From positions 4,588,001 through 4,652,000 of the forward strand of contig NZ_CP108131.1 of NCBI RefSeq assembly GCF_036203305.1: DNA of 64,000 nt, written 5' to 3'. The notes beneath the pieces are model-generated. The model was not told where the DNA came from. It saw nothing but the letters and a program-made list of their open reading frames with translations, and made no database searches. Every line of letters begins with the position of its first letter. The stretch's first letter is position 1. A program made the position numbers and the translations under genes. Positions 40,542-49,508 of the stretch are shown here, piece after piece. This stretch comes from Streptomyces sp. NBC_00190 (GTDB lineage: Bacteria; Actinomycetota; Actinomycetes; Streptomycetales; Streptomycetaceae).

Positions 40542-41468
40542 GTGGACGCTGCGCCCATGAACTACGCCGGGCTGCTGGAGCAGATCGCGGCCGACATCGC
40601 CCCGCTGGTGGGCAGCGGCACCCCCGCCGAGTACATCCCGGCGCTCGCGTCCGTGGATCCCGGGCAGTTCGGGATGGCGATCGCCGACCTCGACGGCAAC
40701 GTCTTCGGGGTCGGTGACTGGCAGGTCCCCTTCTCCGTCCAGTCCATCACCAAGGTCTTCGCGCTCGCCCTGGCGCTGGCCGAGGGCGGCGACGCGCTGT
40801 GGGAGCGGGTCGGGCGGGAGCCCTCCGGCAACCCGTTCAACTCGCTCGTGCAGCTGGAGTACGAGAACGGCATCCCGCGCAATCCGTTCATCAACGCGGG
40901 TGCGCTGGTGGTCACGGACCGGCTCCAGACGCTGACGGGTGACGCGAGCAGCGAACTGCTCGGCTTCCTGCGGGCGGAGAGCGGCAATCCGGACATAGGG
41001 TTCGACGCCGAGGTCGCGGCCTCCGAGCAGGAGCACGGTGACCGCAACGCGGCCGTCGCCCACTTCATGGCCTCGTACGGGAACATCGACAACCCGGTGC
41101 CGGCGCTGCTGGAGCACTACTTCTGGCAGTGCTCGATCGAGATGACCTGCGCGGACCTTGCCCGCGCCGGGCGCTTCCTCGCGCGGCACGGGCTGCGCGC
41201 GGACGGGTCGCGGCTGCTGACGCGCAGCGAGGCGAAGCAGATCAACGCGGTGATGCTGACCTGCGGGACGTACGACGCGGCGGGCGAGTTCGCGTACCGG
41301 GTGGGCCTGCCGGGCAAGAGCGGCGTCGGCGGCGGCATCGTGGCGGTCGTCCCGGGCCTGTGCGTGCTGGCGGTCTGGAGCCCGGGCCTGGACGCCCACG
41401 GCAACTCGGTGGCGGGCGTGGCGGCCCTGGACCGTTTCACGACCCTGACGGGCCTGTCGGTGTTCTAA
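40542..41468 (+). CDS. glsA: Glutaminase A
   Basis: 308-residue serine-dependent beta-lactamase-fold glutaminase, converting glutamine to glutamate and ammonia. The catalytic S-x-x-K pair is Ser68/Lys71 in SVQSITKVF; Asn/Tyr/Glu elements occur in EYENGIPRNPFINAGALVVTD near 106-126, and the C-terminal GLPGKSGVGGGIVA near 259-272 closes the active site. All expected residues are present and length is normal. GTG at 40542 has AAGGGC; ATG at 40557 is the shorter choice. It follows mqnG by 3 bases, likely in the same transcript, with no known functional link. Confidence 0.92.
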   Translation: MDAAPMNYAGLLEQIAADIAPLVGSGTPAEYIPALASVDPGQFGMAIADLDGNVFGVGDWQVPFSVQSITKVFALALALAEGGDALWERVGREPSGNPFNSLVQLEYENGIPRNPFINAGALVVTDRLQTLTGDASSELLGFLRAESGNPDIGFDAEVAASEQEHGDRNAAVAHFMASYGNIDNPVPALLEHYFWQCSIEMTCADLARAGRFLARHGLRADGSRLLTRSEAKQINAVMLTCGTYDAAGEFAYRVGLPGKSGVGGGIVAVVPGLCVLAVWSPGLDAHGNSVAGVAALDRFTTLTGLSVF

Positions 41469-41483
41469 CGGGCTCTGCTGCGC

Positions 41484-41626
41484 CGGTGCCGGTGCCGGTG
41501 CCGGTGCCGGGGTGGGGTGCCGGCCGGGACTGCATGATTTATGGCGCCCTGGGCCGTGCTTCGGCCCTTGCTGGCCTGGCACGCGCCACACATCACGTTT
41601 TACGTCCCGGCCGGCACCCCACCCCG
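41484..41626. repeat. Hexamer repeat and long inverted repeat
   Basis: Four GGTGCC units (about 41485-41509) run into the left arm (41508-41530) of a perfect 23-bp inverted repeat whose right arm is 41604-41626, with about 73 bases between them. The interior holds a smaller GGGCC/GGCCC hairpin around 41550-41568. It lies between convergent glutaminase and acetyltransferase genes. May be a composite bidirectional terminator or a small mobile/REP-like element. Confidence 0.65.
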
Positions 41627-41687
41627 TCCCCGTCCCCGGCCAACCCGTCGGGCCCGCTTCAACACGGCGTCGTCCAGCGCCCGTCGG

Positions 41688-42218
41688 CTACTCGCCCTGG
41701 AGGGAGATCTCGTAGCGGCGGCCGTAGCGGGTGCCGCTCGGGAGGAGGAAGCGGTCCGCCAGGGTCATGCCCAGCCGTTCGGCCACGGCTATCGAGCGGA
41801 CGTTCTCGTCGTTGATCATCGCCACGACGTGGGGGAGACCGGCCTCCCGGACCCGGTCGAGCGTGGCGAGCGCGGCGGCGTACGCGTACCCCTGCCCCCA
41901 GAACCGGCGGCCCAGCCGCCAGCCGATCTCGATCTCGCCGACCGGCCCCCACACCCTCTCCTCGGGCCACGGCTGCGCCCCGGTGAAGCCGATCACCGTG
42001 CCTTCCCCGTCCAGCAGGGTCCACAGGCAGTAGCCGAGCCGTGCGTCGTGCAAGCGCTGGCGCGCGGTGAGCTCCTCGTACAGCGACAGCTCGGCGGGAC
42101 CGCCGAGGAACTCCATGACTTCGGGGTCGTCGAAGACGCGGTGCCAGGCGCGCGCGTCCTCGTCGGTGGGCACGCGGAGCTGTACGGCGGGGAGCGGCCG
42201 GGTCGGCGAGGTGGTCAT
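41688..42218 (-). CDS. GNAT-family N-acetyltransferase (RimJ/RimL-like)
   Basis: 176 residues with the GNAT fold. LRVPTDEDARAWHRVFDDPEVMEFLGG near 14-40 is the RimJ/RimL-type start, EIEIGWRLGRRFWGQGYAYAAALA near 95-118 carries the Q/R-x-x-G-x-G/A acetyl-CoA loop (RRFWGQGYA), and INDENVRSIAVAERLGM near 134-150 is the late conserved helix. Substrate unknown; protein N-termini and small amines are typical. ATG at 42218. Divergent from the menJ-like gene. Confidence 0.88.
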   Translation of the reverse strand: MTTSPTRPLPAVQLRVPTDEDARAWHRVFDDPEVMEFLGGPAELSLYEELTARQRLHDARLGYCLWTLLDGEGTVIGFTGAQPWPEERVWGPVGEIEIGWRLGRRFWGQGYAYAAALATLDRVREAGLPHVVAMINDENVRSIAVAERLGMTLADRFLLPSGTRYGRRYEISLQGE

Positions 42219-42323
42219 CGGGGGCAGCCCTTCGGTTCGCGATCTCTCTCGCTGCATAGACTGCACATGTCCGGTGCCGCCCGGCACCCTTTATCGAGTA
42301 TCGAGCCTTCGGGAGACCCCGCA

Positions 42324-43607
42324 GTGACCGAGCCCCTCTCCGAACACTCCGCGGACGTGATCGTCGTCGGGGCCGGGCCCGCCGGCTCGACCACCGCCTA
42401 CTACCTCGCCAAGGCCGGACTGGACGTCCTGCTGCTGGAGAAGACGGCTTTCCCGCGCGAGAAGGTGTGCGGTGACGGGCTGACGCCTCGCGCCACCAAG
42501 CAGCTCGTGGCGATGGGCATCGACATCTCCGAAGAGGCCGGCTGGCTCCGCAACAAGGGCCTGCGCATCATCGGCGGCGGACAGCGGCTCCAGCTGGACT
42601 GGCCGGAACTCGCCTCCTTCCCGGACTACGGACTCGTCCGCAAGCGCGACGACTTCGACGAGATCCTGGCCCGCCAGGCGCAGAAGGCCGGTGCCCGGCT
42701 GTACGAGCGCTGCAACGTCGGCGAGCCGGTCCGCGACCCGCGCACCGGGCACATCACCGGCGTGCAGGCGAAGATGGGCGAGGAGAAGACGCCCGTCACC
42801 TTCCACGCCCCGCTGGTCGTCGCCGCCGACGGCAACTCCTCCCGGCTGTCCCTCGCCATGGGCCTGCACCGGCGCGAGGACCGCCCGATGGGCGTCGCCG
42901 TCCGTACGTACTTCACCTCGCCCCGGCACGACGACGACTACCTGGAGTCGTGGCTGGAGCTGTGGGACCGGCGCGGTGCGCAGGACCGGCTGCTGCCCGG
43001 CTACGGCTGGATCTTCGGCATGGGCGACGGCACGTCCAACGTCGGCCTCGGCATCCTCAACTCCTCCTCGGCCTTCAAGGAGCTGGACTGGCGCGAGGTC
43101 CTCAAGGCCTGGTGCGCGTCCATGCCGGAGGACTGGGGCTACACCCCCGAGAACATGACGCACCCGATCCGCGGCGCGGCCCTGCCGATGGCCTTCAACC
43201 GGCAGCCGCACTACACCAAGGGCCTGCTGCTGGTCGGTGACGCGGGCGGCCTCGTCAACCCGTTCAACGGCGAGGGCATCGCCTACGCCATGGAGTCGGG
43301 CCAGATCGCGGCCGACGTCATCGTGCAGGCCCACGCCCGGGCCACCCCGGCCCAGCGCGAACTGGCGCTGCACAACTACCCGAAGGTGCTCAAGGAGACC
43401 TACGGCGGTTACTACACGCTGGGCCGTGCCTTCGTGAAGCTGATCGGCAACCCGAAGGTCATGAAGATCGCGGCGCAGCGCGGCCTGACCCACCCGGTGC
43501 TGATGAGGTTCACGCTGAAGATGCTGGCCAACCTGACCGACCCGACGGGCGGCGACGCGATGGACCGCATCATCAACGGCCTCTCGAAGGTGGCTCCGAA
43601 GGCCTGA
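42324..43607 (+). CDS. menJ: Geranylgeranyl reductase-family menaquinone reductase (MenJ-like)
   Basis: 427-residue FAD-dependent reductase. The N-terminal dinucleotide motif GAGPAGSTTAYYLAKAGLDVLLLEK is at 16-40, the family signature KVCGDGLTPRA near 47-57, and the flavin motif LLVGDAGGLVNPFNGEGIAYAMESG near 305-329. MenJ of mycobacteria hydrogenates one isoprene unit of menaquinone; partly saturated menaquinones are also the rule in streptomycetes. The location between the mqn genes and the nuo operon supports this over chlorophyll- or lipid-type reductases. GTG at 42324 has GGGAGA upstream; the longer open frame before it has no coding character. Confidence 0.85.
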   Translation: MTEPLSEHSADVIVVGAGPAGSTTAYYLAKAGLDVLLLEKTAFPREKVCGDGLTPRATKQLVAMGIDISEEAGWLRNKGLRIIGGGQRLQLDWPELASFPDYGLVRKRDDFDEILARQAQKAGARLYERCNVGEPVRDPRTGHITGVQAKMGEEKTPVTFHAPLVVAADGNSSRLSLAMGLHRREDRPMGVAVRTYFTSPRHDDDYLESWLELWDRRGAQDRLLPGYGWIFGMGDGTSNVGLGILNSSSAFKELDWREVLKAWCASMPEDWGYTPENMTHPIRGAALPMAFNRQPHYTKGLLLVGDAGGLVNPFNGEGIAYAMESGQIAADVIVQAHARATPAQRELALHNYPKVLKETYGGYYTLGRAFVKLIGNPKVMKIAAQRGLTHPVLMRFTLKMLANLTDPTGGDAMDRIINGLSKVAPKA

Positions 43608-43645
43608 CAGGCCCTGGCCGGCACAACGGGCGGGCCGGGCGGGGG

Positions 43646-43909
43646 TTACCCGCCGCGGCCCGCTTCCGTTTCCGCGTCCGCGCCGCCGTGCACGGTACGC
43701 ACGCACTTGGCCAGCAGCACCAGACCGCACAGCAGCAGCGCCCCCGAGGCGCTCCAGCCGAGCCCGAGGGTGAGGGCACTGCCCGGCTTGTGCCAGGGGC
43801 GGGCGGTGGTCAGCAGCCAGCCGCCGACGCCGAGGAGGCCGAGCCCGAGCGCGGCCGGGCCGGCGGTCGGGTCACCGGCGCCGTGGTAGACGTACGGCTT
43901 CAGGTTCAC
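43646..43909 (-). CDS. Small two-helix membrane protein near nuo
   Basis: 87 residues with helices near 19-36 (AALGLGLLGVGGWLLTTA) and 46-67 (LTLGLGWSASGALLLCGLVLLA), and a polar Ala/Glu-rich tail. No family recognised. GTG at 43909 has GGAGGT eight bases upstream. It is convergent with the menJ-like gene. Could be a small subunit or assembly factor for respiration judging only from place. Confidence 0.65.
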   Translation of the reverse strand: MNLKPYVYHGAGDPTAGPAALGLGLLGVGGWLLTTARPWHKPGSALTLGLGWSASGALLLCGLVLLAKCVRTVHGGADAETEAGRGG

Positions 43910-44064
43910 GGGACGACCACCTCCAGGTCGAACGGTGAGAACGCACCACCGCCGACTTCATCTTCGCAGGGCTTCGGCCGGTTCGGCACGGGCCGCCCGC
44001 CAGGCGGGACGGAGCCCGGCCGGCAGTCCCGGGAGCGGCCCGGCGGGCCTCGCCCGAGGAACGC

Positions 44065-44111
44065 CGAAGGGCCAGCACTCCACCCCCGAGCGGGGGAGTG
44101 CCGGCCCTTCG
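44065..44111. terminator. Hairpin after the NlpC/P60 gene
   Basis: CGAAGGGCC-GCACTCC-CCCCC and GGGGG-AGTGC-GGCCCTTCG pair with small internal mismatches around GAGC. It lies 35 bases beyond the NlpC/P60 stop on the minus strand. Confidence 0.7.
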
Positions 44112-44145
44112 TACATTTTGGACGGTTCAGCCCATACGGCTCAAC

Positions 44146-44991
44146 TCAGAGGACGCGGACGGCGCCCGTCGGCTTGTCGTAGCTGAGGTTGCGCTCGACG
44201 ATGCCCGTGCTGGGGTTCTGCGCGCCGACGAACTTGCCGCCGCCGACGTAGATGGCGACGTGGTACGCGCTGCCACGGGAGCCCCAGTACAGGATGTCGC
44301 CCGGCTGCAGGGCGCTCAGCGAGACCGAGGTGCCCGCGGAGGACTGGGCCTGGGACACGCGCGGCAGGGAGATGCCGGCCTGACGGTACGCGGCCTGGAC
44401 GAGGCCCGAGCAGTCGAACGAGGACGGGCCGGTACCGCCCGACACGTACGCCTTGCCGACCTGCGCGCGGGCGAAGTTCACGATGGCGGCGGCGGAGCCG
44501 GTCGCCGGGGCGGCCACGGAGGCGCCGGAGCCGTCGCTGGGGGTCGCGCTGGAGGACGACTTGGTCGACAGCGTGGTGCGGGCGGAGGCGCGGGTCGCGC
44601 GCTCGGCCTCGGCCTTGCGAGCCGCCTCTTCCTGGGCCTTCTTCTCGTCGTCGGCCTTCTGCTGGGCGTCTTCCTTGGCCTTCTTCGCCTCGGCGGCGGC
44701 GCCGGTGCGGGCGCTCTCCTCCTGGGCGGTCAGTTCGCCCGCAACGGCCGCGGCACGGGTGTTCTCCGCGGCCGTGGTGACGGCGGAGGAGACCTCGGCG
44801 GCCAGGTCCAGGTTGAGGACCGGCATTTCGAGCGTCGTCTCGGCCACGGGCTCGGCGGACGGGGACGCGCTCGCGGTGCCGGCCATGGCCAGGGTGCTGA
44901 GGACGCCACCGGCAACTCCGGCGCGGACCGCGAGCTTCGAGGCGCTGCGGCGGGGCTTCCGGTGGCTGGGTATGTGAGCGGTGGTGGACAT
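44146..44991 (-). CDS. Secreted NlpC/P60 (C40) cell-wall peptidase
   Basis: 281 residues. An Arg/Lys-rich start with a hydrophobic signal segment (AVRAGVAGGVLSTLAMAGTASA near 21-42) is followed by a long Ala/Lys/Glu coiled-coil region (about 60-150), and the C-terminal NlpC/P60 domain (about 170-281) has catalytic Cys194 in FDCSGLVQAAYR and His244 in AYHVAIYVGGG. Predicted to cut peptidoglycan stem peptides. ATG at 44991 is chosen for its signal peptide; no good ribosome binding site precedes it. Divergent from nuoA across a 755-base gap. Confidence 0.9.
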   Translation of the reverse strand: MSTTAHIPSHRKPRRSASKLAVRAGVAGGVLSTLAMAGTASASPSAEPVAETTLEMPVLNLDLAAEVSSAVTTAAENTRAAAVAGELTAQEESARTGAAAEAKKAKEDAQQKADDEKKAQEEAARKAEAERATRASARTTLSTKSSSSATPSDGSGASVAAPATGSAAAIVNFARAQVGKAYVSGGTGPSSFDCSGLVQAAYRQAGISLPRVSQAQSSAGTSVSLSALQPGDILYWGSRGSAYHVAIYVGGGKFVGAQNPSTGIVERNLSYDKPTGAVRVL

Positions 44992-45504
44992 GAGAACAAC
45001 CGCTATCAGGGTGTCCGGGTTCCCTTCAAGAAACGTGGGCTGCGCCACAGTTGTGCGCGAAAGGCGCTAACCGGGCGCGCCGCACTCCTTATTGACGCCG
45101 TAACGGGCGAAACGGACAGGCCTTCACAAGGCTGTGATCATGGGTTATCGACAATAAGTCCGAATTGATCCTTGACCTACCATCTCGCCGCACAGATGGC
45201 CAAGCCCCCTTTCGGAAGCGTCAATTCAGAGTGGCGCAGGTCACAGGAGCGTCACGTTGTGCGGACGCTGTGGCCTGTCCGTGATCCCGCCGTGAACTCC
45301 CCGGCCGGTTCGTGAACGGATGCACGCGGCCGACGGCTCCCCAGGGGTCGCGTCTGCCCCGCGTCCACCTCCGTACACGTGGGCTCCCCCGACCGGGCGA
45401 CGCCGATCCCCTTATCACTCCAGCGCTGCCGTCACCAATTTGCCTGCAAAGGCCACCATTTGGTAATGCACGACCCCTCCTACCTGCGGTAACGGGGTCA
45501 GATG

Positions 45505-45517
45505 TCACCTTTGGTGA
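45505..45517. promoter_or_regulatory. Palindrome TCACC-TTT-GGTGA
   Basis: Perfect 5-base arms around TTT, about 230 bases before nuoA, followed by further GATCA/TGATC sequence. Candidate operator in the divergent nlpC/nuo region; regulator unknown. Confidence 0.3.
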
Positions 45518-45658
45518 TCATGTGGATGCTTCGCGTATGAAGATCACCACTCATCGGACTTCATGATCGTTCGCCAGGTGGTGGAGATCACAAACTCGTT
45601 GTTGTAACCCGTGTCGCAGATCACAGAGGAGCAGGCATAAGATGCGCACCAGTCCGGC

Positions 45659-45676
45659 TTGTGAACTGCCTCACAT
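45659..45676. promoter_or_regulatory. Candidate Rex operator upstream of nuoA
   Basis: TTGTGAACTGCCTCACAT has perfect TGTGA/TCACA half-sites six bases apart and matches most of the streptomycete Rex consensus TTGTGAA-n4-TTCACAA, missing mainly in the right arm. It lies 71 bases before the nuoA start. Rex is an NADH/NAD+-sensing repressor known to control respiratory genes, including nuo, in Streptomyces coelicolor. Confidence 0.6.
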
Positions 45677-45746
45677 GCGAGCGAGGCGGGGCACTCGGCG
45701 CCGGCAGCGGTCCAACGGTCAAGGACGACTGGAAGGAGCGAGGAGC

Positions 45747-46106
45747 GTGAATGCGTACGCACCCATCCTCGTGCTCGGCGCCCTCGGCGCAGGGTTTGCG
45801 ATCTTCTCCGTGGTCATGGCCACGCTGATCGGCCCAAAACGGTACAACCGGGCAAAGCTTGAGGCATACGAGTGCGGCATCGAGCCGACTCCGGTGCCGG
45901 TTGGCGGCGGTCGCTTCCCCATCAAGTACTACCTGACGGCGATGCTCTTCATCGTCTTCGACATCGAGGTTGTCTTCCTCTACCCCTGGGCCGTCACCTT
46001 CGACTCCCTGGGGATCTTCGGGCTCGTCGAGATGCTGCTCTTCGTGCTCACCGTCTTCGTCGCCTACGCCTACGTCTGGCGCCGCGGCGGCCTGGAATGG
46101 GACTGA
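45747..46106 (+). CDS. nuoA: NADH-quinone oxidoreductase subunit A
   Basis: 119-residue membrane subunit of complex I with three helices. The loop EAYECGIEP near 39-47 contains the conserved Cys of the quinone-site loop, and KYYLTAMLFIVFDIEVVFLYPWA near 61-83 is the family signature. GTG at 45747 lies just after an AGGAG-rich stretch (GGAAGGAGCGAGGAGC). The frame runs open further upstream but without family residues. First gene of the 14-gene nuo operon; 15 bases separate it from nuoB. Confidence 0.95.
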   Translation: MNAYAPILVLGALGAGFAIFSVVMATLIGPKRYNRAKLEAYECGIEPTPVPVGGGRFPIKYYLTAMLFIVFDIEVVFLYPWAVTFDSLGIFGLVEMLLFVLTVFVAYAYVWRRGGLEWD

Positions 46107-46121
46107 GGGGCTGAATTTTCC

Positions 46122-46676
46122 ATGGGACTGGAAGAGAAGCTGCCGAGCGGCTTCCTGCTGACCACCGTCGAACAGGCCGCGGGGTGGGTGCGCAAGTCAT
46201 CCGTCTTCCCCGCGACCTTCGGCCTGGCGTGCTGCGCCATCGAGATGATGACCACCGGAGCGGGCCGGTACGACCTGGCCCGCTTCGGCATGGAGGTCTT
46301 CCGCGGCTCGCCGCGCCAGGCCGATCTGATGATCGTGGCGGGCAGGGTCAGCCAGAAGATGGCGCCGGTGCTGCGGCAGGTGTACGACCAGATGCCCGCT
46401 CCCAAATGGGTCATCTCCATGGGGGTTTGCGCATCTTCAGGCGGAATGTTCAATAACTACGCGATTGTCCAGGGCGTCGACCACATCGTCCCCGTGGACA
46501 TCTACCTGCCCGGCTGCCCGCCGCGCCCCGAGATGCTGCTGGACGCGATCCTCAAGCTCCACCAGAAGATCCAGGGCTCCAAGCTCGGCGTCAACAGGGA
46601 AGAAGCGGCCCGCGAGGCGGAGGAGGCGGCCCTCAAGGCCCTCCCCATCATCGAGATGAAGGGGCTGCTCCGGTGA
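46122..46676 (+). CDS. nuoB: NADH-quinone oxidoreductase subunit B
   Basis: 184-residue peripheral-arm subunit that carries the terminal N2 4Fe-4S cluster, donor to menaquinone. Its four ligands are Cys37 and Cys38 ([11 protein letters not shown]), Cys103 ([10 protein letters not shown]) and Cys132 ([10 protein letters not shown]), all present. The C-terminal tail after 160 is Ala/Glu-rich. The stop overlaps the nuoC GTG. Confidence 0.96.
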   Translation: MGLEEKLPSGFLLTTVEQAAGWVRKSSVFPATFGLACCAIEMMTTGAGRYDLARFGMEVFRGSPRQADLMIVAGRVSQKMAPVLRQVYDQMPAPKWVISMGVCASSGGMFNNYAIVQGVDHIVPVDIYLPGCPPRPEMLLDAILKLHQKIQGSKLGVNREEAAREAEEAALKALPIIEMKGLLR

Positions 46677-47407
46677 GTGAGACCCGCGAACCCAACCCCG
46701 ACAAGGAACTCAGCCGCCAGAACCTGCCCGGCCAGCGCGGAGACCACGGCGAGGAGGTACGCGTCCAGCGCGGCATGTTCGGCGCCCAGAACGGCGGCGA
46801 CACCTCCGGCTACGGGGGCCTCGTGCGCTCCGTACGCCTGCCCGGCGCGACCAGCCGCCCGTACGGCTCCTACTTCGACGAGGTGGCCGACGAACTCGAA
46901 GGCGCCCTGGAGGAGCAGGACCTGGTCCCCGAGAACGCCATCGAGAGGACGGTGGTCGACCGGGGCGAGCTCACCCTCCACATCGCCCGCGAGCACCTCG
47001 TCCGGGTCGCGGGCATCCTGCGCGACGACCCCGCCCTGCGCTTCGAACTCTGCACCGGCGTCTCCGGCGTGCACTTCCCGCAGGACAAGGGCCGCGAGCT
47101 GCACGCCGTCTACCACCTGCGCTCGCTCACCCACGGCCGCGTCCTGCGCCTGGAGGTGTCGGTACCGGACAGCGACCCGCACGTCCCCTCGCTCGTCTCC
47201 GTCTACCCGACCAACGACTGGCACGAGCGCGAGACGTACGACTTCTTCGGCCTGATCTTCGACGGGCACCCGGCCCTCACCCGGATCATGATGCCGGACG
47301 ACTGGCAGGGCTTCCCGCAGCGCAAGGACTACCCGCTCGGCGGCATCGCCGTCGAGTACAAGGGCGCCCAGATCCCGGCTCCCGACCAGCGGAGGTCGTA
47401 CAGCTGA
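46673..47407 (+). CDS. nuoC: NADH-quinone oxidoreductase subunit C
   Basis: 244-residue 30-kDa-type subunit of the connecting module of complex I. The signature [40 protein letters not shown] near 183-222 is intact. The first 85 residues form a charged, poorly conserved extension typical of actinobacterial NuoC. GTG at 46673 overlaps the nuoB stop, and its stop shares an A with the nuoD start. Confidence 0.95.
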   Translation: MSETREPNPDKELSRQNLPGQRGDHGEEVRVQRGMFGAQNGGDTSGYGGLVRSVRLPGATSRPYGSYFDEVADELEGALEEQDLVPENAIERTVVDRGELTLHIAREHLVRVAGILRDDPALRFELCTGVSGVHFPQDKGRELHAVYHLRSLTHGRVLRLEVSVPDSDPHVPSLVSVYPTNDWHERETYDFFGLIFDGHPALTRIMMPDDWQGFPQRKDYPLGGIAVEYKGAQIPAPDQRRSYS

Positions 47408-48762
47408 TGTCCCCTACCTCGAACCACGCGGAAAACCACGCCTCCGCCGACCACGCCTCCGCGCGCGAGACGACCGAGGGCACCGTGTACACCGTCACCG
47501 GCGGCGACTGGGACGAGATCGTCCAGTCCGCGGCCAAGGCCGACGACGAGCGGATCGTCGTCAACATGGGTCCCCAGCACCCGTCCACCCACGGAGTGCT
47601 CCGGCTGATCCTGGAGATCGACGGCGAGACGGTCACCGAGGCCCGCTGCGGCATCGGCTACCTGCACACCGGCATCGAGAAGAACCTCGAATTCCGGAAC
47701 TGGACGCAGGGCACCACCTTCGTCACGCGCATGGACTACCTGACGCCGTTCTTCAACGAGACGGCCTACTGCCTCGGCGTCGAGAAGCTGCTCGGCATCA
47801 CCGACCAGATCCCGGACCGCGCCACCGTCATCCGCGTCCTGCTGATGGAACTCAACCGGATCTCCTCCCACCTGGTGTGCATCGCCACCGGCGGCATGGA
47901 GCTGGGCGCGACCACGATCATGATCTACGGCTTCCGCGACCGCGAGCTGGTCCTCGACATCTTCGAGCTGATCACCGGCCTGCGCATGAACCACGCGTTC
48001 GTCCGCCCCGGCGGCCTCGCGCAGGACCTGCCCCCGGGCGCCGTCGACCAGCTGCGCGAGTTCGTGAAGACCATGAAGAAGAACCTGCCGGAGTACGACA
48101 AGCTCGCCACCGGCAACCCCATCTTCAAGGCACGCATGCAGGACGTCGGCTACCTCGACCTCACCGGCTGCATGGCGCTCGGCGCCACCGGCCCGATCCT
48201 GCGCTCCGCGGGCCTGCCCCACGACCTGCGCAAGTCGGAGCCGTACTGCGGCTACGAGAACTACGAGTTCGACGTGCCGACCACCGACACCTGCGACTCC
48301 TACGGGCGGTTCCTGATCCGCCTGGAGGAGATGCGCCAGTCGTTGCGGATCGTCGAGCAGTGCCTGGACCGGCTGGCGGCGGGACCGGTCATGGTCGCCG
48401 ACAAGAAGATCGCCTGGCCGGCGCAGCTGGCGATGGGCCCGGACGGCCTCGGCAACTCGCTCGACCACATCAAGAACATCATGGGCACCTCCATGGAAGC
48501 CCTCATCCACCACTTCAAGCTGGTGACCGAGGGCTTCCGGGTACCGGCCGGGCAGGCGTACAGCGCCGTCGAGTCGCCGAAGGGCGAGCTCGGCGTGCAC
48601 GTCGTCTCTGACGGAGGCACCCGCCCGTACCGGGTCCACTTCCGCGACCCGTCCTTCACCAACCTGCAGGCCATGGCCGCGATGTGCGAGGGCGGCCAGG
48701 TCGCCGACGTCATCGTCGCCGTCGCCTCCATCGACCCCGTGATGGGAGGCGTCGACCGATGA
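47407..48762 (+). CDS. nuoD: NADH-quinone oxidoreductase subunit D
   Basis: 451-residue 49-kDa-type subunit, which forms the quinone-binding cavity with Nuo[23 protein letters not shown] near 55-76 and the C-terminal [38 protein letters not shown] are family signatures; [22 protein letters not shown] near 282-303 is also conserved. An N-terminal extension of about 45 residues precedes the core. The stop overlaps nuoE (ATGA). Confidence 0.96.
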   Translation: MSPTSNHAENHASADHASARETTEGTVYTVTGGDWDEIVQSAAKADDERIVVNMGPQHPSTHGVLRLILEIDGETVTEARCGIGYLHTGIEKNLEFRNWTQGTTFVTRMDYLTPFFNETAYCLGVEKLLGITDQIPDRATVIRVLLMELNRISSHLVCIATGGMELGATTIMIYGFRDRELVLDIFELITGLRMNHAFVRPGGLAQDLPPGAVDQLREFVKTMKKNLPEYDKLATGNPIFKARMQDVGYLDLTGCMALGATGPILRSAGLPHDLRKSEPYCGYENYEFDVPTTDTCDSYGRFLIRLEEMRQSLRIVEQCLDRLAAGPVMVADKKIAWPAQLAMGPDGLGNSLDHIKNIMGTSMEALIHHFKLVTEGFRVPAGQAYSAVESPKGELGVHVVSDGGTRPYRVHFRDPSFTNLQAMAAMCEGGQVADVIVAVASIDPVMGGVDR

Positions 48763-49508
48763 CCGACATCCAGTTGGGGATGCCCCAGCTTCCCGCCCCC
48801 GACTTCCCGGCCGAGGTGCGCGCCCGGCTCGAAGCGGACGCGCGGGAAGTCATCGCCCGCTACCCCGACAGCCGCTCCGCGCTGCTGCCCCTGCTGCACC
48901 TGTGCCAGTCGGAGGAGGGCCACGTCTCGCGCACCGGCATCCGCTTCTGCGCCGACGTACTGGGCCTGACCACGGCCGAGGTCACGGCGGTGGCCACCTT
49001 CTACACGATGTACCGGCGCAGGCCCTCCGGGGACTACCAGGTCGGCGTCTGCACGAACACCCTGTGCGCGGTGATGGGCGGCGACGCCATCTTCGAGGAG
49101 CTCAAGGAGCACCTCGGGGTCGGCAACAACGAGACCACCCCGGACGGCAAGGTCACCCTGGAGCACATCGAGTGCAACGCGGCCTGCGACTTCGCGCCCG
49201 TGGTGATGGTCAACTGGGAGTTCTTCGACAACCAGACGCCCGAGTCCGCCAAGGCCATGGTCGACGACCTGCTGGCGGGCCGCGAGGTCTCGCCGACCCG
49301 GGGCGCGCCGCTGTGCACGTACAAGGAGACGGCCCGGATCCTGGCCGGCTTCCCGGACGAGCGCGAGGGCGCGGTCGAGGCCACCGGCGGCGCCGGCCCC
49401 GCCTCCCTGATCGGGCTGCGCATCGCCCGCGGGGAGTCCACCCACACCCCGATCGTGCACCCGCGTGGCGAAGCCCCTGGCGAGACCACCAACGAGGGAG
49501 GGGAGTGA
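48759..49508 (+). CDS. nuoE: NADH-quinone oxidoreductase subunit E
   Basis: 249-residue 24-kDa-type subunit with a thioredoxin-like 2Fe-2S domain. Ligands are C-x4-C in [12 protein letters not shown] near 97-108 and C-x3-C in [10 protein letters not shown] near 138-147. About 80 residues beyond the iron-sulfur domain form a low-complexity C-terminal tail ([17 protein letters not shown]), longer than in enterobacteria. Coupled to nuoD upstream (ATGA) and nuoF downstream (one-base overlap). Confidence 0.95.
   Translation: MTDIQLGMPQLPAPDFPAEVRARLEADAREVIARYPDSRSALLPLLHLCQSEEGHVSRTGIRFCADVLGLTTAEVTAVATFYTMYRRRPSGDYQVGVCTNTLCAVMGGDAIFEELKEHLGVGNNETTPDGKVTLEHIECNAACDFAPVVMVNWEFFDNQTPESAKAMVDDLLAGREVSPTRGAPLCTYKETARILAGFPDEREGAVEATGGAGPASLIGLRIARGESTHTPIVHPRGEAPGETTNEGGE

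Larger units (their letters stand above)
44992..45746. other. 755-base gap between nlpC/P60 and nuoA
   Basis: No convincing gene: short ORFs here lack GC3 bias and ribosome sites. GC is lower than average, fitting two regulated promoters. Contents seen are a TCACC-TTT-GGTGA palindrome at 45505-45517, two TCACA-rich segments near 45588 and 45621, and a Rex-like site at 45659-45676. I looked for a c-di-AMP (ydaO-type) riboswitch upstream of the hydrolase and did not recognise one. Confidence 0.6.

Noticed and set aside
41531..41603. tRNA-like cloverleaf between inverted repeat arms
   Set aside because: Only one small hairpin (GGGCC/GGCCC) is present; no T-loop or acceptor pattern.
44992..45300. 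Possible c-di-AMP (ydaO-type) riboswitch upstream of the NlpC/P60 gene
   Set aside because: Such riboswitches precede several streptomycete cell-wall hydrolases, but the conserved core (for example CCGACAGCTAACCCGG-like sequence) is not visible on the minus strand here.
45312..45566. 84-residue ORF in the nuo upstream region
   Set aside because: No ribosome site, no GC3 bias, Pro/Arg-rich composition of a random frame; the region is better explained as regulatory.
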